NCBI GenBank assembly: GCA_028023455.1
Contig: JAQFVV010012419.1
Coordinates: 1,062,501 to 1,126,500 of the forward strand
Length of the DNA: 64,000 bases
Source of the DNA: Epiperipatus broadwayi
Lineage: Eukaryota > Onychophora > Udeonychophora > Euonychophora > Peripatidae
Direction of reading: 5' to 3'
Part shown: one piece after another, positions 34,072-44,961 of the stretch
Layout: each line of letters opens with the position of its first letter
How positions within the stretch are numbered: position 1 is the stretch's first letter
Program-made: the position numbers and the translations under genes
Notes under the pieces: generated by a model
What the model was told of the DNA's origin: nothing
What the model saw: only the letters and a program-made list of their open reading frames with translations
Database searches by the model: none

Positions 34072-34187
34072 ACATGATTAAGAAATCCAACACTACACTC
34101 TGTAAATCTATAAATATATTAGCATCTGTATGGACTATAATATATTTATATATTCACAGAGGGCATCATCAGATTTCTTAATCATGT
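34072..34187. repeat. 116-nt hairpin, ~50-bp imperfect arms
   Basis: ACATGATTAAGAAATC (34072-34087) pairs exactly with 34172-34187, and pairing continues inward (CTCTGTAAATCTATAAATAT against ATATTTATATATTCACAGAG) to a loop of about 16 bases. It is the size of a small MITE or a microRNA-precursor-like hairpin. Confidence 0.75.
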
Positions 34188-34993
34188 GGAGTGAATTAAT
34201 ATTTGGTATTTATTTCAGTTTAGTGTTAGCACTAAGATTATTTTAATGAGCATATGTATAGCATTGTAATACCTATATCCTTGGACTTTTTTGTCTTTTA
34301 CTTTTAGCTTAGGGTTTAAAACTAGAAATATTGCACTTTTACATCTAGCAATCATCTTTTATTCCTGTATACTTTTCATGACTATAGCCTGAAATTTAAA
34401 AAAAATTGTAATGTTTTGAAATTAACTTGTTTGTGTAAGTAATTACAATATCTAAAGTATCAGGTCAATTTGGCTACATTTCTGAAACTCATTTTTATGT
34501 CAAATGCCATGTCTCCTCTAACCTTTGGTTAGAAAGGTTAATATTAACCATAACACCACATGACTGTTTCATTTTATTTTTATGATTCCAAGAGCAGTTC
34601 TCTTTACCTAACTTTAGAGTCCTCTTTTCTAAGCCTGAGTAATTGGTAGATCAGAAGACATAAGGCAATAATAGCAAAATGAGTGCATCAATCCTGGTTT
34701 TGCATTCAAAACCTCCACTTTCAAAGGTAAAAGCTTAAATCCAAACTGGGAATTTGGATGTTATAGCTCTAGAGATCATCAATTACTCATACTTATAAAT
34801 GATGACTCTAGAGTGTGATAAAAATAACTGTTTTTAGAAGAATATAAATAAGCTAAGAAAGTCACGTGTTTGCCGCTATTGTTTGGATTTATTTATCATA
34901 TTGCTTTTAAAATAATAAAATATTAAAAAATGATATATTGTTTTATATATATAAATACATGCAACGATTGTTGAAATATATTAATATATTTCA

Positions 34994-35267
34994 TTGTTAT
35001 ATTTTCATTTACCACTGTCAAACTCCCTCCACTCACAACTTTGACACCATCCATTTCAGATAAATACACTAATGATTATTACTAATCATTTTCGAAACTA
35101 GAGATTATCTTTAGAACACATATAAACTTTAAACCTCAGTTAAAGATTAGAGATAATCTCTAGTTTTGAAAATGATTAGTAATAATCATTAGTGTATTTA
35201 TCTAAAATGGATGGCCTCCAAGTTGTGAGTGGAGGGAGTTTGACAGTGGTAAATGAAAATGTAACAA
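34994..35267. mobile_element. foldback/MITE-like palindrome, ~110-bp arms
   Basis: The left arm (34994-35104) begins TTGTTATATTTTCATTTACC and the right arm (35151-35267) ends with its near-exact complement. AACTCCCTCCACTCACAACT and GATTATTACTAATCATTTTC are matched in the other arm. The arms are about 93-95% alike by eye, with a ~45-base loop. No target duplication was found. Confidence 0.85.
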
Positions 35268-35304
35268 TTTACTCTAGATAAATACTTTGCATATAATAGA
35301 TATA

Positions 35305-35385
35305 TATGAGAGAGATAGTGACCTGGGCCAACTGATGAATGCTGGTTCAGCACGAAATGCATCTTGGGGGTCATTTGTCTTTTAT
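35305..35385 (+). repeat. relic of the 42.7-43.4 kb foldback family
   Basis: CCAACTGATGAATGCTGGTT, followed by an AGCACGAAATGC...CATTTGTCTTTT region, resembles 43197-43272 of the larger foldback in the same strand order. The frame at 35287-35574 is therefore not a gene. Confidence 0.55.
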
Positions 35386-36478
35386 TATATCTTTATTTAT
35401 ATGAATTTAAAAAGAATAGGGAAGTATAGAGGTGTTTATTATATCTATATAATAATATATTTCACTTTAAAAAAAAAAGTGCCTTTAAATGAAACACATG
35501 TCAATTGTACCTACCGAAAAATTTGCCAGCCATATATATATATACCTACACACACATACTTAATAGCAGTTTAAAAAATTAAAAGGTTGGATCTTTTATT
35601 TTATTGAAAAAACATTTTAAATGCTTTAAAAAGTTATTTTATTTTTACCTGACATTTCTTCTGTAATGTTTTTTAAACAACCCAGGGATTATCTTCTCTG
35701 ATCTGCTTTGTAATTTCAACGGCCTGCTGAGGAGTTGACCGATTCATGTTTAACTAACACCATGGCTTTGAATTTTAAGAGCTTTTTAATACCATTTTCA
35801 CTGGCCTGATGAAATACCATATTTGAAATTCCATTCTGGTAACTTTTAAAAAGTCAATCTTTATCATTCAAATTATTAAATTACGTTGGTAAATGTTAAA
35901 TGCATTTCAATTGGCAAACTGCTTTATTAAAGTTTATTTTTTAATTTTATAAGCCATTCTCTTTTTGTTTTTTTATTTTTAAACTATTTTAATTTAATTT
36001 TTAGATTTTTAAAATTATTTATTTATAATGTCAAATTATTTTTACATGAAAATAAACCACACAAAAATTAAGAGTAATCTGTTTATAGAATGCTGACTAA
36101 TACCTACGACTAATTGTTATGAGTGATGATCAAGTGGGATTGCTTTGCCATAGAAATTTATTGCTACTTAGGCAGGAACTTAATATGCTCATATACTGAG
36201 TAGATACTTTTAATATAGTAATGATATCTATTTTCATCATGCGATTATATATATTCAATAGACATTGAAAAGAAATGTAAAAAGTAATAACTCTAGAATC
36301 AAGGCAGGGAAGTGCCAACAACTAAATGACACAGTAATTTGTTATAATTTACATAATTCATTAGATCTTAACATTTCAGATAGAATGATTTCTAAATGCA
36401 TTTAAATAAAAATCAAAAAGAGAATTTGTTCAATTATGTCTAATGTAAAGATTACTAATACAGATGTAAACATAATAG
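35386..36478. other. AT-rich non-coding stretch
   Basis: No gene or repeat was recognised. Confidence 0.5.
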
Positions 36479-37010
36479 ACGAAGTTAATCGTAGAATTAA
36501 ACTTGGTTGAAATGCTTTTGATAGAAATAACTTGATACTAAAAATAAATTTGCCTATGTGTTTGAAAAGGAAGGTTTTTAATAAATGTGTTTTACCAGTT
36601 TTTACTTATAGATCTGAGACTTGGACACTTAATAGAAGAGCAATACAGAGACTTCAGACCACTCAAAGAAGTATGGAGAGATGCATATTAGGAGTAACAA
36701 GAAGAGATCGAAAACACAATATATGGGTAAGAGAACAAACGGGTGTTACTGACCTCATTGAAAAAATTAAAAGACTGAAGTGGGGTTGGGTTGGACATAT
36801 TACTAGAAGAGATGATAATAGATGAACAATTGAAATCTTAAACTGGATTCCAAGAGATTGCAAAAGATCCAGAAAGAGACAACATGTGAGATGAATGGAT
36901 GAAATAAGAAAGTGTGCAGGGGTGATGTGGAGAAAAGATGCTAAGAGATTGTAGAAAATGTATTGAACTTGGAGAGATCTTCATTCTGCAATGGATTGAT
37001 AATGGTTGAT
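36479..37010 (+). pseudogene. RTE-like LINE 3' part (copy 3)
   Basis: The plus strand reads DEVNRRIKLG, then an open frame (36532-36825) with VFNKCVLPVFTYRSETWTLN, IQRLQTTQRSMERCILGVTR and IKRLKWGWVGHITRR, followed after a TGA by IPRDCKRSRKRQ and WRDLHSAMD. This is the region downstream of the RT core in the same LINE family as 19256-20083. It is 5'-truncated, missing the RT motifs, and ends in a short GATGATAGAGATATAT tail. The long intact frame suggests it is a younger copy than the others. Confidence 0.85.
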
Positions 37011-39600
37011 GATAGAGATATATAGATAATAAATTGTTACATTTTAATTTACCAGTGTTAATCTTATTCCAAACGCAACTTTGTCATGATCCAATCTGGA
37101 TAAATACATTATCACTAATTATTCTAAAGCAATAAATATCACATGATCACCATTTCTTATGCTTACCCAAGCTGTTTACACAGAAGATAAATTCTCCATA
37201 TAGTAGCACTATCAGTGCTGGAAGAGTTTAGTCTCTGTGTAATTATTCTAAAGATTATCCCTAGCCCAGATGTAAATTTTATATTTCTTTAAAGACTAAT
37301 ATATCTGTTTTTTAATAAGCACACACATGGCATAATTCAACTTCATTTCTTTATATTGTACTTAATTAGTAATTCTATACATTCTTGAAATATATAAATA
37401 AAGACAACTTGCCTTCATTCATATTATAAAGTACATATATAAGAAAGATAATATTGATTTCATGTTATAGTCTACAAATATGAATATTTCTTATTCTAAC
37501 TGATCTTATTATATATAATGGACTTTTAAAACATTAAATATGCTAGTTTTGTGTGCATAATGGAAAAAATTTATACTATCATCATATATTTCTCATGCCT
37601 TACATTTAAGTTACTATTTTAGGCAAATATTTACATAACAGATACAATAAAGAGCACACTTGTTTTCTAGACAATTGTTGTAATCCATAGTCAATGCAAC
37701 TTTGACTTATTTGATTTTTGTTTTGCACAATTTAGAGCAGTATAAAGTGATGGACTCAAAAGGTAAAGATAAATGCTTCATAGCTTTATTCTGTTTCATC
37801 TGATGTACAAATTTTACATAATCTACCATGCAATGAATTATTTAATTAGTATTGCAACAATGTATATTTGATTACTGATTGCAAAATTGAGTTTTTTACA
37901 ATCTTTTAAAATCCAATTTATGACTTCAACTGCACATGTTTAACCTTCTCTTTTAGCATCATATTCATCTTGGTTCCATTTCTGCTTTTTCATTTTTTCT
38001 ATAATGTTAGTAATGTTTATTTGATTTCAGACATATATTTCAGTTTTGAGCCCTTCTTTTTATTTCAACCTATATTTCTCCCTACCTTATTGAGTTGTCT
38101 GAAGTATCTATTTTTTTTATTAACATTAAAGTCTTAACATATAATCTGCTCATTGCATATGTTAAAATTCTTAATTTTTATATTTTTTAATTCAGCAGAT
38201 TATAAGGATGATAGTTAAACAGTTGAAAATAACAACTTGATTAGTATTTAATAAAAAGAAAGTGTATGTATTAACTGTATATGAAAGAATTTAAAAGTTA
38301 TTAATTTATATCTTGGGCAAACATATTATGAATAGTTAATTTCTTAGTCATGATTATTAATTTTTATTCTTTTTGAGAAGTTATTGATTGGAGTCTTTCA
38401 CTATTTACTATTGATTTTACATTTTTGTATTCACTTGAGATTTACTCAAATACTATGACACCATTTGCAAGTAGAGATGGATAATGATTGTTTATTAAAT
38501 GCTTTTATTTAACTCAAAATATTCTACTTGTTTGTTTGCTTATTTAAGTCAAATCTTGTAACTGATTTTTAACATTTCTATCAAATGGATTTTCTTTAAA
38601 TTCTGTATACATGTTAGATATTGATGACAATATAATATGACAATACAATATTTCAAAACTGTTAAATGTGACAGTGTTGGTGGTCTGAATTAAAAACCAT
38701 ATTGATATTGGTGTAATTAATAGATAGTGATATATATGTTAATAATATGCTTTCATTGAATTTCATGCTAATGGATTAAATAGCTTTTTCAGTTAATTAA
38801 AGAAAAATAAATGAATGAAAAATCTTAATTGCTGAACTGAATCTTTTTTTTAAAAAAATATTGCCTTCATAAACACAAAAATCTTCTAAATAGTTTTTAA
38901 CAAGAGCAAATTTCATTTTAAATACATTGTTTCCATTCTCAATTTTTCAATTTGAATATGAACAGTTACAAAATCCACTGCAAATCATTCAAATCATAAT
39001 AAAAAAAATTATATATATTGTACCTATATTGATATAGGCACATATAATTTTATCTAAAATTATATTATTAAAATAATCGTTCATAAAAGAAAACATAAAA
39101 TTAAACGTTGAAGAGTTTATTGCAGTTTGTTTTAGAAAAAAGATAAGAATTAAATAGTTTTCTAGCGTTAGTTTTTGAAATAAAAAAAGCTACAATTAAT
39201 TAATCAAAAGGGGGGAGGGGGAGTCTTGGTTTGAGAAATGAAACTAAGGGTTATAAAAGGAAGAAAAGAGTTTTTATTAGTATTCGTAAAAATATAATTT
39301 AAAAAGTTAAAACATATAAATCTCTTTTCATTCAAGTTTAATTAAGAAAAAAATAATGTTAAAACTAAATAGTAAATTGTATTAAAAATATATGTGTGTA
39401 TATATGTGCGATTTGTAAATAAATAAAATGTATGCGAAATTAAAGATTATCATTAAAAACACGGCAATGGCTATTAATAAAATAAAACAACACATTTTAT
39501 TGCATGGCTATTACTAATTAAGCAATCTTCCAAAACACGTTTATCAAATGATTATCACTGGAATTTGACAACAGATCTTTGCAGGAGATATTACGAAGAC
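37011..39600. other. AT-rich non-coding stretch
   Basis: No gene was recognised. CTCCATATAGTAGCACTATCAGTGC near 37195 echoes the short motif at 25922. A G-rich run, GGGGGGAGGGGG, lies near 39210. Confidence 0.5.
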
Positions 39601-39613
39601 AACACGTCGCAGA

Positions 39614-39651
39614 TATAAATAGATTTTTTTTATCGGACAGGGGTCAGTTCA
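39614..39651 (+). promoter_or_regulatory. candidate core promoter: TATA box plus initiator
   Basis: TATAAATAG begins at 39614, and GGGTCAGTTC places a TCAGTT initiator with its A at 39646, exactly 32 bases downstream of the first T. This spacing and the TCAGT form are standard for invertebrate TATA/Inr promoters. It stands directly before the only stretch for kilobases with lower AT content and an exon-like frame. Confidence 0.5.
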
Positions 39652-39906
39652 CAAATTTATTGAGTGAGTGCAGTTCAGAAATTAATTGAGCAGTTAACAA
39701 ACAAAATGCTGTGTTGAGAAGATCTTAGGAATGCACGTTTATCTCCAGCCCAGATGTCCTAGAAAACAGCAGATCTGCCCGTGAAATAATGTCAGCTTAA
39801 CATCTTAGAAAATCTCCGTCAGTATCTAATTGTCTCCGATAGTAATAATCGTAAAAATCAGGAAACTCTGCAAGGAAACGTCCCAGCCAGCTGGTAAGCA
39901 TTCATA

Positions 39907-39973
39907 ATGGAAACATTTTTACCAAAAGCAGCCTCCAAAGAACAAAATTCTACGTCAACATTCAAAAGCCTAG
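39907..39973 (+). CDS. candidate first coding exon, unknown gene
   Basis: An ATG with A at -3 and G at +4 (favourable context) opens 22 codons, METFLPKAASKEQNSTSTFK plus Ser-Leu, and one extra base before CTAG|GTAAAA, a good splice-donor match that leaves phase 1. The proposed transcript starts at 39646, giving a 5' untranslated region of about 260 bases. Another donor-like site, CTG|GTAAGC, occurs at about 39893 within that leader. I do not recognise the peptide. No acceptor or second exon was identified downstream in the window, so this could be a first exon of a gene with long introns or a chance arrangement. It is the only plausible piece of a host protein-coding gene here. Confidence 0.3.
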
Positions 39974-41149
39974 GTAAAACATTTGCTTATTTCATTTATA
40001 CTGTAATAGCCATTGCATTGCATTAATTCGTACGAATCTTTCAAGAGTCTAATTATATGAACTCTATATCATACATAAATGAACTATTGATGTGTGTGAT
40101 TAAATTTCAAATGCTATGTAGTCCTTTATTATCATTATTAGGTGTGTGCATGAGTTAATATGTGCGTGATCCTTATATCAATATTATTAGTCAAAGTAGA
40201 TAAATTCCCAGTGTTCTGTTATGAAAATATTCAAGAAAATTTAAACTATTTCGAATGTTAATTTAAAATATGCGTGTGTTTTATTAGAAGTATAAAATGT
40301 TTAAATTTAGTAAATAAATGTTAGTTAATAAATTATTTTTAAAATTAAACTTTATTTGTCAGTCAATTCTTTTTAACAAATTCTTTTATCAATTCTTTCA
40401 ATCACTAATTAAGTATAATCTATTAGTGATTACAAATAGCTGAGCTAGTCATGGATTTAGGCATTGAGTTAGTGACCACTGTTCAAAGTGCGTTGTCTAT
40501 TCTTTTAGTATTCTTTTAGAATAAGCAGCTGGCGCCCATGGTTATACACAAACAAAAAGTGCTTTGGACATGATGTTGAACTCAACAGCCGAGAAGAAGC
40601 TATGTCCTGGAAATGTAATGTTAGTTATATACTTCTCTGCCTAAGAGACCGGTGTTTTGAATGCACACATTCGAACCCGGTTCAATATATATATATCATT
40701 AAAAGCATTTTTATTTAATTTGATGTGTAGAAATGCATTAAAAGCTAAAAATTAATTTTTATCTTCAAATGCAAATTTGGTTGTTATATTTAACTTGAAA
40801 TAAAGGTGTGGGATGTTCTCATCAAATTAAATAAAATATAATATTTAAAACAGCACATATCTATATCATTTCAGCCACACTCTCTCTCCAAATAAAGAAG
40901 ATCTTGAATTTTTATAGCCATTGAAATAGAACTGCAACGATTGAAGTTTTTATAATTTGAAGAAGAAATGTGATTGAAGTAATATGGGAATTTCAAATAC
41001 ATTTTAGCTAGCATTATACATTATTTCTATATATGATTTACCTAGCTTTCTAAATTTAATTTACAAATTATTTACTGTAAATTTCTGTCAAAAGTTTTGT
41101 AGATATAAAATCACTTTACCACAATTGTTGATTTTCTTATTGGCTGCAT
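39974..41149. other. AT-rich stretch, would be intron if the upstream exon is real
   Basis: No gene was seen. A moderately GC-rich patch at 40440-40690 ends in a box-B-like TTCGAACCCGG, but no cloverleaf can be built around it. Confidence 0.4.
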
Positions 41150-41450
41150 GCATTTGTTACAGTTGTTGCATTTCAATCAGTTTTATCAACATTTTATAAA
41201 ATCTTTCAATCATCATTGAAATATTTATAGACTCAAATGCCATTTCATAATCTAAAAATCTAATTCAACATGAGAATTTGATCTTATCAGTACTATAACT
41301 TTTCTTAATACTTGGATATATTTTATGCCATAATCACTTTCAAATCCAGCTAAACAGCGGTTGTAGTATACTTTTCAAGAGAGGTATAATATTTCTAATT
41401 CCGTTGATAATAGCAATAAATTGGTTCACTTTATATTTGCGAGCTCTATA
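41150..41450 (-). pseudogene. RTE-like LINE RT fragment (copy 4), heavily decayed
   Basis: On the minus strand: LAGFESDYGIKYIQVLRKVIV (about 41360-41300), then FLDYEMAFESINISMMI (about 41265-41215). These line up with EQAGFxxGxSTxDHIQVLREVIE and DYEKAFDSINISSVI of the better copies at 18.8-21.3 kb. It is more diverged than those. Confidence 0.65.
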
Positions 41451-41535
41451 TATAATATAAATAATTATATACATGAAAAAAATATATGTAAGGTTGTGCA
41501 CTCCATGGTTGTTTGAATGATACCATACTTTTGTC

Positions 41536-42024
41536 ATATGGCCTCATGGAATTGATTCTTTAAATTCTTTTCTTGCTTTTATAAATAATTGGCATCCAAA
41601 TATTAAGTTTACTATGGAAGTGGAAAATAACAGATCACTTTCTTTTCTAGATGTTTTAATTGCAAGAAAATGTGATGAAACATTGTCAATATCAGTTTAC
41701 AGAAAATCCACTCATACAAACAGATATCTTAATTTTAATTCTCATCATCATCCTGCACAAATTTTTTCTGTAGCTAAAAATATTTTCACTAGAGCTTATA
41801 ATTTATCTGATAAAAAATATATTTCTCAAGAAATAGAACTTACAAAAAGTATTCTACTTTCTAATAATTATAATAAAAACATCATATGTAGGGCTTTATA
41901 TAACATTAATATTAAAAAGAAAAAAGAGGATAGAATTGATAATTCCTCTTTTAATAGAGTAATTTTGCCTTACATTAGGGGGTTACTGATAAAATCAGTA
42001 GAAGACTATCTTGTTTTAATATAA
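41536..42024 (+). pseudogene. Penelope-like element, RT C-terminal part
   Basis: From about 41536 the plus strand reads SLNSFLAFINNWHPNIKFTME and continues in the 41614-42024 frame with SLSFLDVLIARK, SVYRKSTHTNRYLNFNSHHH and VAKNIFTRAYNLSD. This is the invariant FLDVxI...VYRKPTHTxRYLxFxSxHP region of Penelope-like reverse transcriptases just after the catalytic YADD. The YADD palm and everything upstream are missing, so the copy is 5'-truncated. The frame breaks near 42010 and the protein continues in another frame. Confidence 0.9.
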
Positions 42025-42566
42025 AGACTACTTTTTCTACTGGCAAAAAAATTGGTGATATTTTGTATAAACCTAAAGACTGAATATTTTTGGAACACCA
42101 AGGAGTTTATGAAATTCCGTATTTTCAGTACTCAAGAGGATATGTGGGTCAGTCTAATAGACGAATTAATGTCAGAATTAAGGAACATACAAATGCTTTT
42201 CATCAAAAAATTAGCACATCAGTTTTTACTTCCCATTATTTAGAAACTGGTCACAAATCTAATTTTGACAATACAAAAATACTTGCTAATTTGGAAAGAT
42301 ATGAGTTAAAAACCATGAGAGAGTCAATTGAAATATTAAAGAGACCTACTGGTTTAAATAGGGCTGATGAAGCACAACGTATTCCAGCTATGTGGAAACC
42401 TCTCATTTTATCTAATATTAACTTAAAATTAATAGGTAAAAATACTGAGGGAAATAAACATTTTGATAAGCCTCATATTGTGAATGCTGAACTTGAATCT
42501 CATTTCTCATCTCGCACACAGTCATGTTATTTGTTAAGATCTAATGGTTTTTCTTTCAAAAGTTAA
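42025..42566 (+). pseudogene. Penelope-like element, GIY-YIG endonuclease
   Basis: After the frameshift and a TGA at about 42081, an open frame (42090-42566) reads HQGVYEIPYFQYSRGYVGQSNRRINVRIKEH. This is the GIY-YIG nuclease: GVY for GIY, YVG for YIG, and the conserved Arg (RINVR). The two Cys that normally stand in IPCxxC are both Tyr here. The C-terminal text RAYELK/RYELKTMRESIEI...LNRADEAQRIPAMWKPLI is the usual tail. The nuclease nicks target DNA for insertion. The frame is nearly intact, but the element as a whole lacks its RT palm. Confidence 0.9.
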
Positions 42567-42567
42567 C

Positions 42568-42605
42568 CTTGATAATGGCGGTTCCTAGTCCGTCGAAATA
42601 TCGGT
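42568..42605 (+). ncRNA. possible degenerate hammerhead ribozyme core
   Basis: Immediately after the endonuclease stop, TTGATAA is followed by a hairpin GGCGG-TTCCTAGT-CCGTC and then GAAATA. This mimics the hammerhead core order CUGANGA, stem II, GAAA. Penelope-like elements are known to carry hammerhead ribozymes at their ends. Two core bases differ (C to T and G to A) and one extra base precedes the stem, so catalysis is unlikely in this copy. Stems I and III and a cleavage triplet were not established. Confidence 0.35.
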
Positions 42606-42737
42606 GTTTAATGGAAAACAATACATGATACAGCCCAAAAAGTTATAATTTATCTACATCATATAACTGTGAAACATTAAATATATATATATAAAACTAG
42701 ATTGATTATCTCCATATAACTCTGTAAAATATAGGTT

Positions 42738-43351
42738 ATATGAGCACAGACTTTCACATGACCTACCACTCTCCACACTATCTCATAACACTGATACCCT
42801 TGAACACATATATGTTGAAAAGATAAATAATCACCAATATTCGTATTATATGCTAAACCAGCAATCCATCAGTTGGTCCAGATTACCATCTCTACACATA
42901 CATGCTATAAGTACTCAGATATATATTAAGATAGCCAATCCTCATACCTTAATGGACAGGCTTCAATCTACTCCACACTCCATTTCTTTAACTGTCCATC
43001 TAATTAATATCTTAGGTCAACATGAGTGTGACAAGAATTTCGGCCTCAGGGTGGCATTTTATCATTTCATCATAAAAGTTTTTCAATTGGATGGATGGTT
43101 GAAGAGTTGGACTGTGGAATAGATAGAAGCCTATCCATTAAAGTATGAGGATTGGTTATCTTAATATATATCTGAGGACTTATAGCATGTATGTGTAGAG
43201 ATGGTAATCTGGACCAACTGATGATTGCTGGTTTAGTATGAAATACGCATATTGGTGATTATTTATCTTTTCAACATATATGTGTTCAAGTGTATCAGTG
43301 TTATGAGATAGTGTGGAAAATGGTGGGTCATGTGAAAGTCTGTGCTCATTA
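42738..43351. mobile_element. large foldback element, ~260-bp arms
   Basis: The left arm (42738-43005) and right arm (43083-43351) are inverted copies: CACAGACTTTCACATGACC against its complement near 43328-43346, ACATATATGTTGAAAAGATA against 43253-43285, and CCTCATACCTTAATGGACAG against 43130-43150. Identity falls from about 90% at the ends to about 75% near the ~77-base loop. The frame at 42850-43122 lies across the arms and is not a gene. It begins about 130 bp after the Penelope-like relic. Confidence 0.85.
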
Positions 43352-44961
43352 CATATATAGAAACAGGTATATATTAAGCTTGTGTGTTTCAGTTATAACT
43401 CTGTAAAATAAACTCTTGCTAAATTAAATTATTTGCCGAGCCACCACATTAATTAGTACTTATTTGTGTTATTTATATTTGCAATCCAGCAGGCAATAGT
43501 GCCACTGGACACAGCAATAACGAAATAACTTTAATCAATGCTGTAGACATGTTTTATAAAATAAATCCAATGTCTTGATAAAATTAATAAAAGCATTATA
43601 TACATCGTTCTTTGTTCCTGACAATTTTCTTGCATTTGATTGACAAGAAAATAATTATAGTACCTCTTGATTCTCTACCACCATCTATGACCAAAGCAAT
43701 TTATTGAAAAAAATCTTTGAAAGAATCTTTGCTGTAATTTATAATGATATTCCATGATATTTACTCAATCTTCTCTATTTTCTCCAATCTGCTAAAAGAA
43801 CTTTGTCTGAAATTATGCATGTTATATAGCAACACGGTGTTATTCTTTATAACAAAGCTTTAAAGATGCTAGCCTGTCTAAATCACAACTTATGTCATAA
43901 AATTTAAGTGTTTTAATCCTTCATCAATCTTCTCTCTGCCATCAGAAAATCTCTAACCACTTAAAAATATTTAATAAATCGTGGCTTTACTGCTGTGAAT
44001 AATTTGAATTATTTCAATGTTTTAATACCAGTTTTCCTCAATTTAAATCAAAATGTAATATTAGTACACTATTTCTTTGTAGAATAAAATATAAAACACA
44101 TTGACACATTTTATGTCATAACTTGTGATTCAAATATGGTAACACCTTAAAATATTTTAATGAAGAGCTAGATTATGATACTACATAACACATGTATTGA
44201 TTTATGGCGTTACAGTTGGCATGGAAGAAAAAGTCATCTTTTCATTAGGACCCATGATATATTATATATCAATTATAAATAAGAATAGAAATTATTATTT
44301 GTATTTATTTTCTCAATTCTTATATTTTATATATGTTAGATATGTAATAACATTTTATGATGAAATGCCTGAATCAGTTTCATTTTGAAGACTTTTGATC
44401 TGAAGTCTGTTTATTTTCCAAGTGACCTCAGATAAAAACTCTTCAAAGCATAGATGAATAATCCAGTGAAGGAAGAGATTGTGTCCATTTTATGCACAGA
44501 CAAAATTCTCTACAAGTTTTTGTTTGTAATCTTTTAATCAATGCATCCCTGTTTTTGCATTTTATGAAGTTATTTGATAATGGTTTACATTTTGAAGCAT
44601 TTTTATATTACAAATTACAAAATCTTTTAAAGCAATTAAGCACTACAAAGCAAAAGACTATGTAATTTCTCCATAAAAAAGAAAATCAAGCAAGATTCAT
44701 CAGAATTGATGCAATATTTGTTGAGTTATTAAGTAACAAAGAAACTTTCAGATTTAGTGCATAATAGCTGCATAGATAGCAAATCGAAGTCAAATACAAA
44801 TCATCTCCTTTTATCTAACAAAATAGATTGACTTTGATATAACAAAGGTTGGGTATTATTTCCAAGTTTATTTAAAGGATTCTTTGAGAATGTATCTTGT
44901 GAGAAATCTTAATAATTTATTCAGGATTATTTGTTTTGTAAATAATTTTATGAATAGTAAT
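43352..44961. other. AT-rich non-coding stretch
   Basis: No gene was recognised. A frame at 44197-44388 is Ile/Tyr-rich and has no recognisable family. Confidence 0.5.

Noticed and set aside
40640-40690. Box-B-like TTCGAACCCGG suggesting a tRNA or SINE head
   Set aside because: No T stem, anticodon arm or acceptor pairing could be built on either strand.
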